From the NCBI GenBank assembly GCA_028698585.1, contig JAQVWG010000003.1:124416-157228 (forward strand): a stretch of 32,813 nt of DNA. Reading direction: 5' to 3'. Shown in pieces: positions 9,504 through 17,324 of the stretch. The notes below the pieces were generated by a model that was given only the letters and a program-made list of their open reading frames with translations, did no database searches and was not told the DNA's origin. Both the position numbers and the translations under genes were made by a program. Source of the DNA: Clostridia bacterium. GTDB lineage: Bacteria; Bacillota; Clostridia; Christensenellales; CAG-314. Position 1 is the first letter of the stretch; every line of letters begins with the position of its first letter.

Positions 9504-10415
9504 TTAGTTAAAGATTCGTTTCATTCTGTAGGCTACTGACTTGTAATCTTTAAAACCACTATTTTTTGAGGAATTTATCCGGTCGTATTCTGAATTTAAA
9601 AATTCTTTTATATTATCTTCTTTTGGAATTAAGCGTATTTCTCTTAAAATATAAATACGGAATATGAAATGCAATACAACAAAATTAAATATATAATCTT
9701 CTCCCGAATTCAATGTATTATTTTTAATAATATAATGAGAAAATTGGTGTCTCGTATTAGTCAGTTTTTCTAAATATATATTTTCGTTAATATTTAACGT
9801 TTTTAGAATCTCAGTATTGTATTTTTTCTCATACTCAAACAATATGTTAACAATTATCGACAACCTATCCTTGAATGTTACAGCACTCTGCTGATATTTA
9901 ATGTCCTTGTTATAAATATATCCATCAAAACATTGTAACAAAAGGGTTATTTTATGTTCCTCATATATCTCTGCATAGGATTGAGACGTTAGTGATGTAA
10001 ATGCCCAAAATATCTCAAAAGGTTTGTTCCTAATTATGTTTTTTATGTTTATAAGTGTATTTTCGTTTAACGTTGAATTATTTATATCTATCAAATGATT
10101 ATTAGTAAAAAAGCGTTTCGATGGAAAATAACGACACGCTAAATTGGACAAGTCTTTTTCTACGTTGTTTTCTTTATAATAAATAATGTATGGCATTGTT
10201 CCACAAGCCAAATACAAAAAATCTACAATTTCAGTAAAGATAGGGCAAATTTCTTCATTATATTCTTTTGATAAAATACTAATGCACATTTCTAACTCTT
10301 CATTCTTTTTTTTGAAAGAATAACAAACGCGACACGAAGAATAATCGAACTGCCCATTATCATAATTGTTCCAAATATGTTTTTTTATCTTTAATTTTGT
10401 TTCAATTATTATCAT
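9504..10415 (-). CDS. HEPN-domain protein, ApeA-like, possible antiphage RNase
   Basis: The 303-residue, Lys/Asn/Ile-rich protein has no signal peptide or membrane segment. Near its C-terminus is TNTRHQFSHY, with R222-x4-H227 matching the Rx4-6H catalytic motif of HEPN ribonucleases. It is embedded in a helical stretch ('FKDRLSIIVNILFEYE' before, 'FNFVVLHFIFRIYI' after), as in the Apea-like HEPN family. The N-terminal ~170 residues would be the sensor part. In known ApeA-type systems the HEPN domain cleaves tRNA on phage infection; that role here is inference. GGAG lies 9 bases before the ATG. It stands alone beside a serine recombinase in an AT-rich island, a typical setting for acquired defence genes. 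Base composition is more AT-rich than the chromosome to the left. Confidence 0.6.
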   Translation of the reverse strand: MIIIETKLKIKKHIWNNYDNGQFDYSSCRVCYSFKKKNEELEMCISILSKEYNEEICPIFTEIVDFLYLACGTMPYIIYYKENNVEKDLSNLACRYFPSKRFFTNNHLIDINNSTLNENTLINIKNIIRNKPFEIFWAFTSLTSQSYAEIYEEHKITLLLQCFDGYIYNKDIKYQQSAVTFKDRLSIIVNILFEYEKKYNTEILKTLNINENIYLEKLTNTRHQFSHYIIKNNTLNSGEDYIFNFVVLHFIFRIYILREIRLIPKEDNIKEFLNSEYDRINSSKNSGFKDYKSVAYRMKRIFN

Positions 10416-10492
10416 TTTAATTTTCTCCTACACTAATTACCATTCATTTATATCAAAAATATAGAAATAAATCAACATAGATTAAACTGTTA

Positions 10493-10693
10493 TCAAAACA
10501 AGCTTGCTATAAGTTGTTTTTTAATATCATCATCTACTTCAACAAGACTTTTCATACCATTCTTAAAATACACGGCAATAGTATGCGTTCCTTTACTTTT
10601 GCCGGAAAGTCCTGCCAATAAACCTACAGGACCTAACAAAAAACCGCCCACAGCCGCACGTCCAACTGCGCTTATTGCGCTTTTTCTGTAGTA
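10493..10693 (-). pseudogene. 5'-truncated remnant of a glycine-zipper protein
   Basis: A minus-strand open frame of 66 residues without any usable start ends in a TGA at 10493-10495 and is closed upstream by a TAA at 10694-10696. It reads KSAISAVGRAAVGGFLLGPVG, then LLAGLSGKSKGTH and IAVYFKNGMKSLVEVDDDI. That is the glycine-zipper plus beta-hairpin tail seen in many Firmicute hypothetical proteins. The missing N-terminus makes it a gene fragment. It lies between the HEPN gene and the recombinase and probably marks a past insertion or deletion next to the integrase. Confidence 0.6.
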
Positions 10694-10804
10694 TTATATC
10701 ACCTATTCATATTTTTTTCAATAGTTTTTCTAAACTTACCGAGGACCAGAATGATATCATAAAGTTAATGCCTACCCGAACATACCAAAGACATTTATAA
10801 ATGC

Positions 10805-10833
10805 AAAGAGGGCTTATTTGCCCTCTTTTTTTT
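10805..10833. terminator. intrinsic terminator at the recombinase 3' end
   Basis: A perfect 9-bp stem, AAAGAGGGC (10805-10813) with GCCCTCTTT (10820-10828), has a 6-base loop containing the recombinase stop codon. The T tract is strongest reading rightward; on the minus strand the stem ends in TTT followed by GCATTT. It can act in both directions. Confidence 0.75.
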
Positions 10834-12421
10834 GAGCATTTTTAATGATTTCTTGGTACATTTCTTGGTACATTTTTGTAATTTTTGATGTGTAATTGTA
10901 TCTTAATATGCCCAAATATGAGGCAAAGCAAACAGAAAACGCACTGAAAAGTGCGTTCTTTGCGTTTGGCGGCAAATCTGAGATGCGGGTTGAACCGTAC
11001 GAAATAAGGCTATCCCGACTGTCTTCATCGGGGCCAACCTTATCCGTATAATTGTAGTAAATATCTATGTTATCGTCAAATAATACCACCTTTTTAATCA
11101 GCAAATCTATTAGCGTTTTTGGCTCTTGCTTGATAGCATAATTTAGATATTTCGTGATGTCTTCCTTAGAAACAAACCTTATTTCACGGCATTCTTCAGT
11201 CGCTATTTTAATCTCAAGATTTTCAAGTTTTGTTTCTAATTCGTCCAGCCTTTTTTGTGTCGCTTTTGACGTTAAACCTTTCTCAACGGCATCGACAATA
11301 TTATCAATAGACTTTTCGGTTTTGGCTTTTTCTTCTCTTAGTATGTTCAAAATCGATTGGTCTTTTTCTCTGGCTTTTCTCGCTCCTACTATGGCATCAG
11401 CAATGTTATCTATAATCTTGCTGTTTTTCAATAGCTGTTGCGTAGCGAGTATTACGGTTGTTTCAATTAGGTCCTTTCTTATTGGCTTTTTAGTACAATC
11501 ATTTATCCCACGTTTTTTACCAGAACACTTGTAATATCTCATAATTGCTTTTGTATGAGAAGTGCCTGTTTCTGCCGTTATCGGTCTGCCACAATATCCA
11601 CAGAATAATTTGTTTTTGAGTAGATATAAAAACTCGTTATTCCGTTTGCCGTATTTATTAGCAATCTTTTCAGCCTGTATTTTTTCAAATATCTCAGTCG
11701 GCACTATCTGTGGATAGATGTTTGTGTATTCCTGATTGTTATAGTGATACACACCGGAATACTTTTCGTTTTCAAGGATATGAAATACAGTATTTCTTGC
11801 AAAGGGCTTACCACGATTGTAGGCTCCTTTTTCGTTTAGCTCGATAATAATATCTTTTACGTGAGCACCTTCGGCATATCTTTGGTATATATATCTGACG
11901 ATTTCGGCTTTGTCTTCATCAATTACCACTTTTTTGTTCTGAATTTTATAGCCGTAGATTAGAGTGCCGCCTGTATAATTACCTTTTTGTCGTGTTTCGT
12001 TCATACCACGTCTAACTTTTTGTGATAACTCTGCCGAATAATATTCCGCCATTCCTTCAAGAAGCGATTCAAGGATAATTCCTTCTGGCGTGTCGGGAAT
12101 ATTCTCCATAGCGGAAACAAGTCTAACGCCATAATCTTTTAATTGCTTTTTATGCGTAGCCATTTCGTATTTATTACGAGAAAACCTGTCCAACTTATAT
12201 ACAAGCACGACTTCCCATTTTCTTTTAGCGCTTTCTTTAAGCATACGCTGGAAATCTTTACGATTATCGTTAGTACCCGTCATAGCACGGTCAATATATG
12301 TATCAACGATAAGTAAATCATTATTTTTAGCATATTCATTACAAACACGCAGCTGTCCTTCGATAGACTGCTCCGTTTGCCGTTCAGATGAGTATCTGGC
12401 ATAAATTACTGCAGTTTTCAT
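10814..12421 (-). CDS. large serine recombinase (integrase/resolvase family)
   Basis: The 535-residue site-specific recombinase cuts and rejoins DNA through a Ser-phosphate link, integrating or excising a mobile element. The order is normal. A resolvase domain (1-~150) has the nucleophile in YARYSS (Ser11) and VYKLDRFSRN. A Recombinase domain (~165-290) carries 'YGYKIQNKKVVID' and 'NTVFHILENEKYSGVY'. A zinc ribbon ('FCGYCGRPITAETG...YYKCSGK...DC') and a charged coiled-coil follow. GGAGG lies before the ATG. Beyond the expected end ('IYYNYTDK') is an extra ~70-residue tail (from about 'SYGSTRISDLPPNAK') of different character, possibly a read-through fusion made at integration. No partner directionality factor was identified. 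Confidence 0.93.
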   Translation of the reverse strand: MKTAVIYARYSSERQTEQSIEGQLRVCNEYAKNNDLLIVDTYIDRAMTGTNDNRKDFQRMLKESAKRKWEVVLVYKLDRFSRNKYEMATHKKQLKDYGVRLVSAMENIPDTPEGIILESLLEGMAEYYSAELSQKVRRGMNETRQKGNYTGGTLIYGYKIQNKKVVIDEDKAEIVRYIYQRYAEGAHVKDIIIELNEKGAYNRGKPFARNTVFHILENEKYSGVYHYNNQEYTNIYPQIVPTEIFEKIQAEKIANKYGKRNNEFLYLLKNKLFCGYCGRPITAETGTSHTKAIMRYYKCSGKKRGINDCTKKPIRKDLIETTVILATQQLLKNSKIIDNIADAIVGARKAREKDQSILNILREEKAKTEKSIDNIVDAVEKGLTSKATQKRLDELETKLENLEIKIATEECREIRFVSKEDITKYLNYAIKQEPKTLIDLLIKKVVLFDDNIDIYYNYTDKVGPDEDSRDSLISYGSTRISDLPPNAKNALFSAFSVCFASYLGILRYNYTSKITKMYQEMYQEIIKNAQKKEGK

Positions 12422-12570
12422 AGTTATATTACCTCCAAATTTTTATAAGCCCATTTTATAGCATTAGTTTTGAAAATGTTAGAAAGTACGTCCAAACGAA
12501 ATCCCAACAAAACCCAAACTAATCCAAAGATTTTCCAAGATTTATACATAGTGATTTATTCTCCTTTGTC

Positions 12571-12737
12571 GAATTTTTCTTTCGACACCACAAAAAAATC
12601 AGGGAAATACGCCGTGGTCAAGGAAAAAGTAAAAATAATGCATTGTTGTAAACTCATTTGAAGTTTTGAGCATTATTTTTACCCTTGACAACAAGAATTT
12701 CTCTGATACCTTCCGCTTGTCGAAAGAAGAAAAGTTC
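12571..12737. repeat. ~167-bp imperfect palindrome, MITE-like
   Basis: The left arm 12571-12641 and right arm 12670-12737 are reverse complements with few gaps. Matching blocks include TCTTTCGACA, ATCAGnGAAAT, GTCAAGG and GTAAAAATAATGC. A 28-base spacer separates the arms. No protein-coding frame fits. It lies between the start of the serine recombinase and the end of the membrane-protein operon, so it may be a miniature inverted-repeat element, a recombinase-related site, or a long structured RNA. The surrounding gap 12422-12859 holds no supported gene. Confidence 0.8.
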
Positions 12738-12765
12738 AATTAACAATTAAGTAATTATTTGACTA

Positions 12766-12822
12766 AATAAAAAACAGCATTGAACAATATGAATTTTATC
12801 ATTTTGTATTTAATGCTGTTTT
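12766..12822 (-). terminator. terminator of the minus-strand repair-like operon
   Basis: An 11-bp perfect stem, AAAACAGCATT (12771-12781) with AATGCTGTTTT (12812-12822), is followed on the minus strand by TTTTTTATTT. It sits 37 bases after the stop codon of the membrane protein gene. The 30-base loop is long, but the U-tract is good. Confidence 0.75.
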
Positions 12823-12859
12823 AGAATATAATCATAAGCAGATTTGATAAAATCTTTCT

Positions 12860-13828
12860 TTAACTAATCGTGTTTAGAGGAACAACAATTTCTATGTAAT
12901 CTCCGAGTTTATAATCAAATGAAGAATTCTCATAAATAATGGAATGAACATTAAGCGTAATAGTCACATTGTTTAAATCAAAATTATTGAAGCGAATATT
13001 GTTTTCATCGGACGGAAACTTATATCCGGTATTGGAACGTATACTTATTTTGTTTAAACCCGATTCTATCTTTATCATTTCTGCTGTTATAGAATCGTTT
13101 CCATCTGAGATTACCATATCACAAACAATTTTTTGAAAATCGTTTGTTTGTGCTTCCATAGAAAAATCTAACGAGATAAAAACTATTTCAATATTATCGC
13201 CTGATATCGTGTCAATTGAATCTATATATCGTTCTATTCTATTGCATTCCACTGAACAATTATTTTCAAATAAGCGATTTTGATAAGAACAATAATTTGC
13301 AATCCAAGTTGGCAAGGCAACCAATAGTGCAATTACTAATATGATGTTTTGTAGTTTTATTAAAGATTTATATGTTAATGAAGTATCACTTAATACTTTT
13401 TCGCAGTATTCGGAATTAAAAAGTGCATAGAATATTTTAATGATAGACAGCACGACTACTATTGGACAGACAATTAGATTTTTGAAAAAACATATTATAG
13501 CAAATGCTAAAGCAAGACCACCTTTTTCTGAAAAGGAGTAACTATTATTTCCCCATTTAACAAATTCGTAAAATTTTCCTTCAAAATAAAAATTTGATAT
13601 GGTGTTTACGTTGCAAGATAGGTTTGCTATTGTGGGCGAAACATAAAAGCATGCCGCTAATGCTAGTGCAAAAGGCAAAAAGATGATTCCAAAATTATCG
13701 TAGTTGTAACGCATTTCATATGTGCAACCGAAAAAAACCGCTAAAAACAGCAAAGTAAAACCTATTGATGGGAAACTGCCAATGCAGATTTTACCGATTG
13801 TCTTTACTCTTTTAATAAAAAAATTCAT
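12860..13828 (-). CDS. polytopic membrane protein with extracytoplasmic domain
   Basis: The 322-residue protein is not of a recognised family. Four hydrophobic segments are visible: SIGFTLLFLAVFFGCTY (~20-37), IIFLPFALALAACFYV (~48-65), LALAFAIICFFKNLIVCPIV then VVLSIIKIFYALF (~105-140), and IILVIALLVALPTW (~163-180). The last ~140 residues form a soluble domain of alternating strands ('NIEIVFISLDFSMEA', 'MIKIESGLNKISI', 'NVTITLNVHSIIYE') that probably faces outward. GGAG lies 8 bases before the ATG. It is the last gene of a run with the metallophosphoesterase (43 bases upstream) and the glycosylase, and a terminator follows. A role as membrane effector or sensor for those enzymes is only a suggestion from context. 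Confidence 0.7.
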   Translation of the reverse strand: MNFFIKRVKTIGKICIGSFPSIGFTLLFLAVFFGCTYEMRYNYDNFGIIFLPFALALAACFYVSPTIANLSCNVNTISNFYFEGKFYEFVKWGNNSYSFSEKGGLALAFAIICFFKNLIVCPIVVVLSIIKIFYALFNSEYCEKVLSDTSLTYKSLIKLQNIILVIALLVALPTWIANYCSYQNRLFENNCSVECNRIERYIDSIDTISGDNIEIVFISLDFSMEAQTNDFQKIVCDMVISDGNDSITAEMIKIESGLNKISIRSNTGYKFPSDENNIRFNNFDLNNVTITLNVHSIIYENSSFDYKLGDYIEIVVPLNTIS

Positions 13829-13871
13829 GTCAATTCTCCATTATTTTTTCCTTTTTGGCAGTATAATGCCT

Positions 13872-14429
13872 TCATTTTCGCCACTCTGCATAGTATTTTG
13901 CATTGTTTTCTGTCAGTTCATCAAACGTAACGGGAACATATCCGTTGATATCTACACCTGCATTCAGTGCGTTCGGAAGTGAAAAGAGGTGCTTGTATTC
14001 GTACTTTATGTTGCCGTGTATATGACCGTAAATCAAATATCCGAGCTTTGACGTGCCTTCCTTGCGGCTACCTTTCCATTCTACCATAGGATAATGGCAT
14101 AGTGTAGTTTGGTGTCCATCTATGTGACACTCCAAGAACGAATGAATTTCTTTGCAATACTTCGCCGCAATTTCGTTATTAAGTAGCGACGAATCGTGAT
14201 TGCCGGTAACAAGTATTTTTTTGCCTTTCAATCGGGAAAGATACTCCTCGGCACGAGAGGTCTTCCAAAGCAAATCACCAATTATGTAAACAGTGTCAGC
14301 ATTGGTTATGCGTGCGTTCCAATTTGAAATCAACGCCTCGTCCATCTGTGTCACATCATTAAACGGACGATTACAAAGTTTAATAATATTTGCATGCCCT
14401 AAATGTAGGTCTGCTGTGAAATAGTTCAT
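13872..14429 (-). CDS. metallophosphoesterase
   Basis: The 185-residue calcineurin-like phosphoesterase hydrolyses a phosphoester using two metal ions. All core metal motifs are visible in order: DLHLGH (Asp7-x-His9), GDLLW, GNHDSS, a CHYP histidine, and GHIHG. The compact length fits the small YfcE/MJ0037-like branch, often of unknown substrate. The start at 14429 is chosen because GGGGTG precedes that ATG and because the first metal motif follows directly (MNYFTADLH); the longer frame overlaps the glycosylase gene. It lies 25 bases after the glycosylase and 43 before the membrane protein, so it is in the middle of a three-gene run. It could trim 3' or cyclic phosphate products in a DNA or RNA repair pathway, but this is inference. 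Confidence 0.88.
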   Translation of the reverse strand: MNYFTADLHLGHANIIKLCNRPFNDVTQMDEALISNWNARITNADTVYIIGDLLWKTSRAEEYLSRLKGKKILVTGNHDSSLLNNEIAAKYCKEIHSFLECHIDGHQTTLCHYPMVEWKGSRKEGTSKLGYLIYGHIHGNIKYEYKHLFSLPNALNAGVDINGYVPVTFDELTENNAKYYAEWRK

Positions 14430-14454
14430 ACGCTTCACCCCTAATATCGTCAGG

Positions 14455-15306
14455 TTATGTCGTGCCACTTTGTTTTTGGCAGACATCCTTAAATACACAT
14501 ATTTCGCATTTTGGATGTTGTTTCAAACATACTCCGGCGTTATCTTTGCCACTTGCACAATAATCCCACAACAAAGAATCCAATATGTATGGCTTTACAT
14601 CGCTGTCTTGTGAGAATTTTTCGAGTTCTCTTAATATCTCTATTTTGTCAGTATCAGAAAGTACCTTTTTCTTTGAAATACGTATAGACAAGTCTGCTGA
14701 GAGCAGATTCAAGTGTTTCGCATCTACAATACGGCATATGTGTCGATCGGGTTTAATAGTATCAATACCGACATTCCTGAGAAATTCGCACACAAGTGCA
14801 ATTCCCATTTCTTTGAGTTTGTAATCCCCTTTTTTTGCAAACGATTTTATCAATGTGATTTTTGCTTCGGTTATGTCAGGCGAGCTGTTTATTACTGATG
14901 AGACATACTCATCTATAGAGCCGTGATTTTTTTCTTCTATTCGTTCAAAAACAGCTATGTTATCTTTCAACGCGCATATTTGCTTGTTTGTCGACTGTCC
15001 ACAACACTTGATTTTTCCCAACTCGTTGTATAAATCCTCTGGTTTTTGGCTCTTAATATAGGAAGATGAAAAATTGCCAAATATGTCTACTATTTTAGGT
15101 TTGTTATCCGCTATTTTTTGCCAAACAGTCGCGCTTGATAACATAGAATAAATCATCGCTTCAACATAGTTATCTGTTGAAAATGCGTAGCTGGTTTTAC
15201 GTTGTTGAATTTTTTCTTCAATATAATTACTGTCAAGAGGATTAATTCTGTTTTCTTTATTATAATTACTGATTCTATCAACAATGTCTTTTGCGCTGAT
15301 TGCCAT
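14455..15306 (-). CDS. HhH-GPD DNA glycosylase with [4Fe-4S] cluster
   Basis: The 283-residue protein has the endonuclease III-type cluster ligand pattern C-x6-C-x2-C-x5-C at its C-terminus ('CLKQHPKCEICVFKDVC'). It also has a helix-hairpin-helix/GPD segment with the catalytic Asp in KPDRH, preceded by ALVCEFLRNVGID. Such enzymes bind DNA, flip a damaged base and cleave its N-glycosidic bond. The usual catalytic Lys of endonuclease III is not obvious, so a monofunctional (MutY/3-methyladenine-like) activity is likely. The N-terminal ~80 residues are Lys/Ser-rich and divergent. It starts a run with the phosphoesterase and membrane protein, 89 bases after the ADP-ribosylglycohydrolase fusion. 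Substrate unknown; it may act on phage-type or toxin-modified bases. Confidence 0.85.
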   Translation of the reverse strand: MAISAKDIVDRISNYNKENRINPLDSNYIEEKIQQRKTSYAFSTDNYVEAMIYSMLSSATVWQKIADNKPKIVDIFGNFSSSYIKSQKPEDLYNELGKIKCCGQSTNKQICALKDNIAVFERIEEKNHGSIDEYVSSVINSSPDITEAKITLIKSFAKKGDYKLKEMGIALVCEFLRNVGIDTIKPDRHICRIVDAKHLNLLSADLSIRISKKKVLSDTDKIEILRELEKFSQDSDVKPYILDSLLWDYCASGKDNAGVCLKQHPKCEICVFKDVCQKQSGTT

Positions 15307-15395
15307 AATTTCTTCTCCTTTTTATTTTGGTTTCTATATTGCAGTCGAATAAAATATCAATATTATTATAATACAATATCCTATTGATTGGTTGG

Positions 15396-17225
15396 TTATT
15401 TGTTGCAAAACCCACAGGTTTGTAGATAACTCATAATGCCGTTTGCCTTTGAGTAACTCCAATTAAAGTTTTTTTGCAGGGCAATAGTGCTGATTTCCTT
15501 CATTTTAAGTATTTGTTTCAGTTGTTCTTGCGTTATGTTTATTTCTTTTGTTCCGATAGTGGTTACCAATTTCTTAATCTTCTCAAAAATTTCATTAATT
15601 AAGAATACACCTCCAATACCTTTGCCAATGTTATAGAACAATGCCATTTTGCTGTCGGTAAAACATTGCTCTGAAGGGAAAATTCTTTCCGTAATGTCTT
15701 TGATGTCGATGATTTTCGCCGAAAAATAGTTTGGAAGAATATCTTGGTATTTTTCAAACACCTTATTAACAAAACTTGCATGACTACACACAATAGGATT
15801 ATCGTCAACATATGTATTGAAGATAGGAAGGATATCTTCAATGGGGTGAGGACATTTATTTAGTTTGGCATTGGTAATACCCGTCAACACTTCAGCTTCC
15901 TTTAATAAAGGCTTGGTTGGTTTTATTAAAGAGTGAAATTTGCCTTTCTTTTTCCCTTTTATGAATTTCAGGGCATCCAAAAGAATGAGTTCTCTGTCAT
16001 CAGTAAAGGTATTGAATTCATTATCAAAAGCAACATAAGTATCAATAGCTGTAATATCTATATTTGTATTTGGCATCATTACTTCCTCCTTAGGTAATAA
16101 TAACTGAATTATTTGTTTGTATCTACTCAAACTAACTTCTCGATAATTCATTTTCAAGTGGCTAACTTCATTATTCACTTGTCTACGGATAACCTTCCCG
16201 TTACACATTATTGTGACGTCACCTTCTGCGATATCGTTTCCAAGAAAGATAAAACGAAAAGCCTCATTAATGATTGAACTCTCTATATTCAATTCCGCAG
16301 GCTTCAATTCTGCAAATGTTTTGTTTGTTTCGAATGTCCTATTAGATAAACCGTTTAATTTTCTGATAATTATCTTGTTAACAATAAGCCCACATTCACT
16401 TGCTGATTTATCCAGTCGTTTTTCTATCCAAATACTTTTTCTTATTACCTTGCTTAATGATAGGACAATTTCTTTAAGATCATCCGGTAAGAATTGTAAA
16501 ACAAAATCTATTTGTTTTTGAGTCATACCATAATAAGCCTCGGCAATACTGCCGGCGATTGCCGAAAGAGTGTCACTGTCTCCGCCGATAGAAATAGCAT
16601 TGCGGATACAATCCTCAAAATCTGTGCTTTCTAAAAAACAAATTATTGCTTGCGGAACGGTTTCCTGACAAACTGCGTCAAAGTTAGTTTTTCTTGCCCG
16701 AATTTGGTCAACCGTTTCGTCAAGGTCATAATAATTTGCTTCCACATATTCTCGTATCTGTTCTTTGGTTTTCTTATGTCGTGCAAGAAAAACACAAACA
16801 GCTGTGGCTTCGGCACCTTTTATACCTTCAAAATGGTTATGTGTTACTGCCGTAACCTTTTCGGATAAGTCTTCACATTCCTCAATTGAACGTGCAAGCC
16901 AACCGACAGAGGAAACTCGCATTGCAGCACCATTACCGCAACTATCATAAGGCCCCATGCACTCATGTGTAAGCCAACGATGAAATCCCGGTCCATATTC
17001 TACGCAAGAATACTTTTGACCAAGTTCTCTCATACGGGCGATTGCTCTTTCACTCAAATCACTATAGTGGTCAAAGTTGTCCATAAGCGCTTGGGCGATG
17101 GCAAGCGTCATCACCGTGTCGTCAGTAAAAAAAGTCGAGGGATTGTAAATATCAAAGTCCTTAGTTTTGATATTATCAAATTCGTACATTGCGCCAACTA
17201 TGTCGCCAAATATTGCTCCAAACAT
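15396..17225 (-). CDS. ADP-ribosylglycohydrolase / DnaQ-like exonuclease / FtsK-gamma-like fusion
   Basis: One uninterrupted 609-residue frame joins three modules. Residues 1-~260 are an ADP-ribosylglycohydrolase (DraG/ARH type) with the Mg2+ and ADP-ribose motifs TDDT (34-37), GNGAAMR (97-103) and GGDSDT (214-219). It should remove ADP-ribose from a target. After a ~130-residue linker, residues ~395-555 resemble DnaQ/DEDD 3'-5' exonucleases: 'VAFDNEF' with D401-x-E403, 'FHSLIKPTKPL', 'LTGIT', and SHASF (481-485). In motif II the expected Asp after SHASF is Val486, and motif III is unclear, so catalysis may be lost. Residues ~563-609 ('EISTIALQKNFNWSYSKANG') resemble the FtsK gamma winged helix, which binds DNA. 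GGGGAG precedes the ATG. It could reverse DNA or protein ADP-ribosylation. The fusion is unusual. Confidence 0.85.
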   Translation of the reverse strand: MFGAIFGDIVGAMYEFDNIKTKDFDIYNPSTFFTDDTVMTLAIAQALMDNFDHYSDLSERAIARMRELGQKYSCVEYGPGFHRWLTHECMGPYDSCGNGAAMRVSSVGWLARSIEECEDLSEKVTAVTHNHFEGIKGAEATAVCVFLARHKKTKEQIREYVEANYYDLDETVDQIRARKTNFDAVCQETVPQAIICFLESTDFEDCIRNAISIGGDSDTLSAIAGSIAEAYYGMTQKQIDFVLQFLPDDLKEIVLSLSKVIRKSIWIEKRLDKSASECGLIVNKIIIRKLNGLSNRTFETNKTFAELKPAELNIESSIINEAFRFIFLGNDIAEGDVTIMCNGKVIRRQVNNEVSHLKMNYREVSLSRYKQIIQLLLPKEEVMMPNTNIDITAIDTYVAFDNEFNTFTDDRELILLDALKFIKGKKKGKFHSLIKPTKPLLKEAEVLTGITNAKLNKCPHPIEDILPIFNTYVDDNPIVCSHASFVNKVFEKYQDILPNYFSAKIIDIKDITERIFPSEQCFTDSKMALFYNIGKGIGGVFLINEIFEKIKKLVTTIGTKEINITQEQLKQILKMKEISTIALQKNFNWSYSKANGIMSYLQTCGFCNK

Positions 17226-17324
17226 TTGTAACTCCCCTTTTAAAATTCTTATGACTACATTATACTACATGTCAATGTGTCAACTTTGAAACATTGTTGG
17301 CTTTTTTTCAAAACTAAAAAAAAT

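Noticed and set aside
12470..12661. Plus-strand 63-residue frame
   Set aside because: Low-complexity, no ribosome binding site, and runs into the palindromic element.
17226..17324. Full promoter for the ADP-ribosylglycohydrolase fusion
   Set aside because: A perfect TATAAT is present on the minus strand, but TTGACA lies only 13 bases before it, too close; a promoter is possible but not supported.
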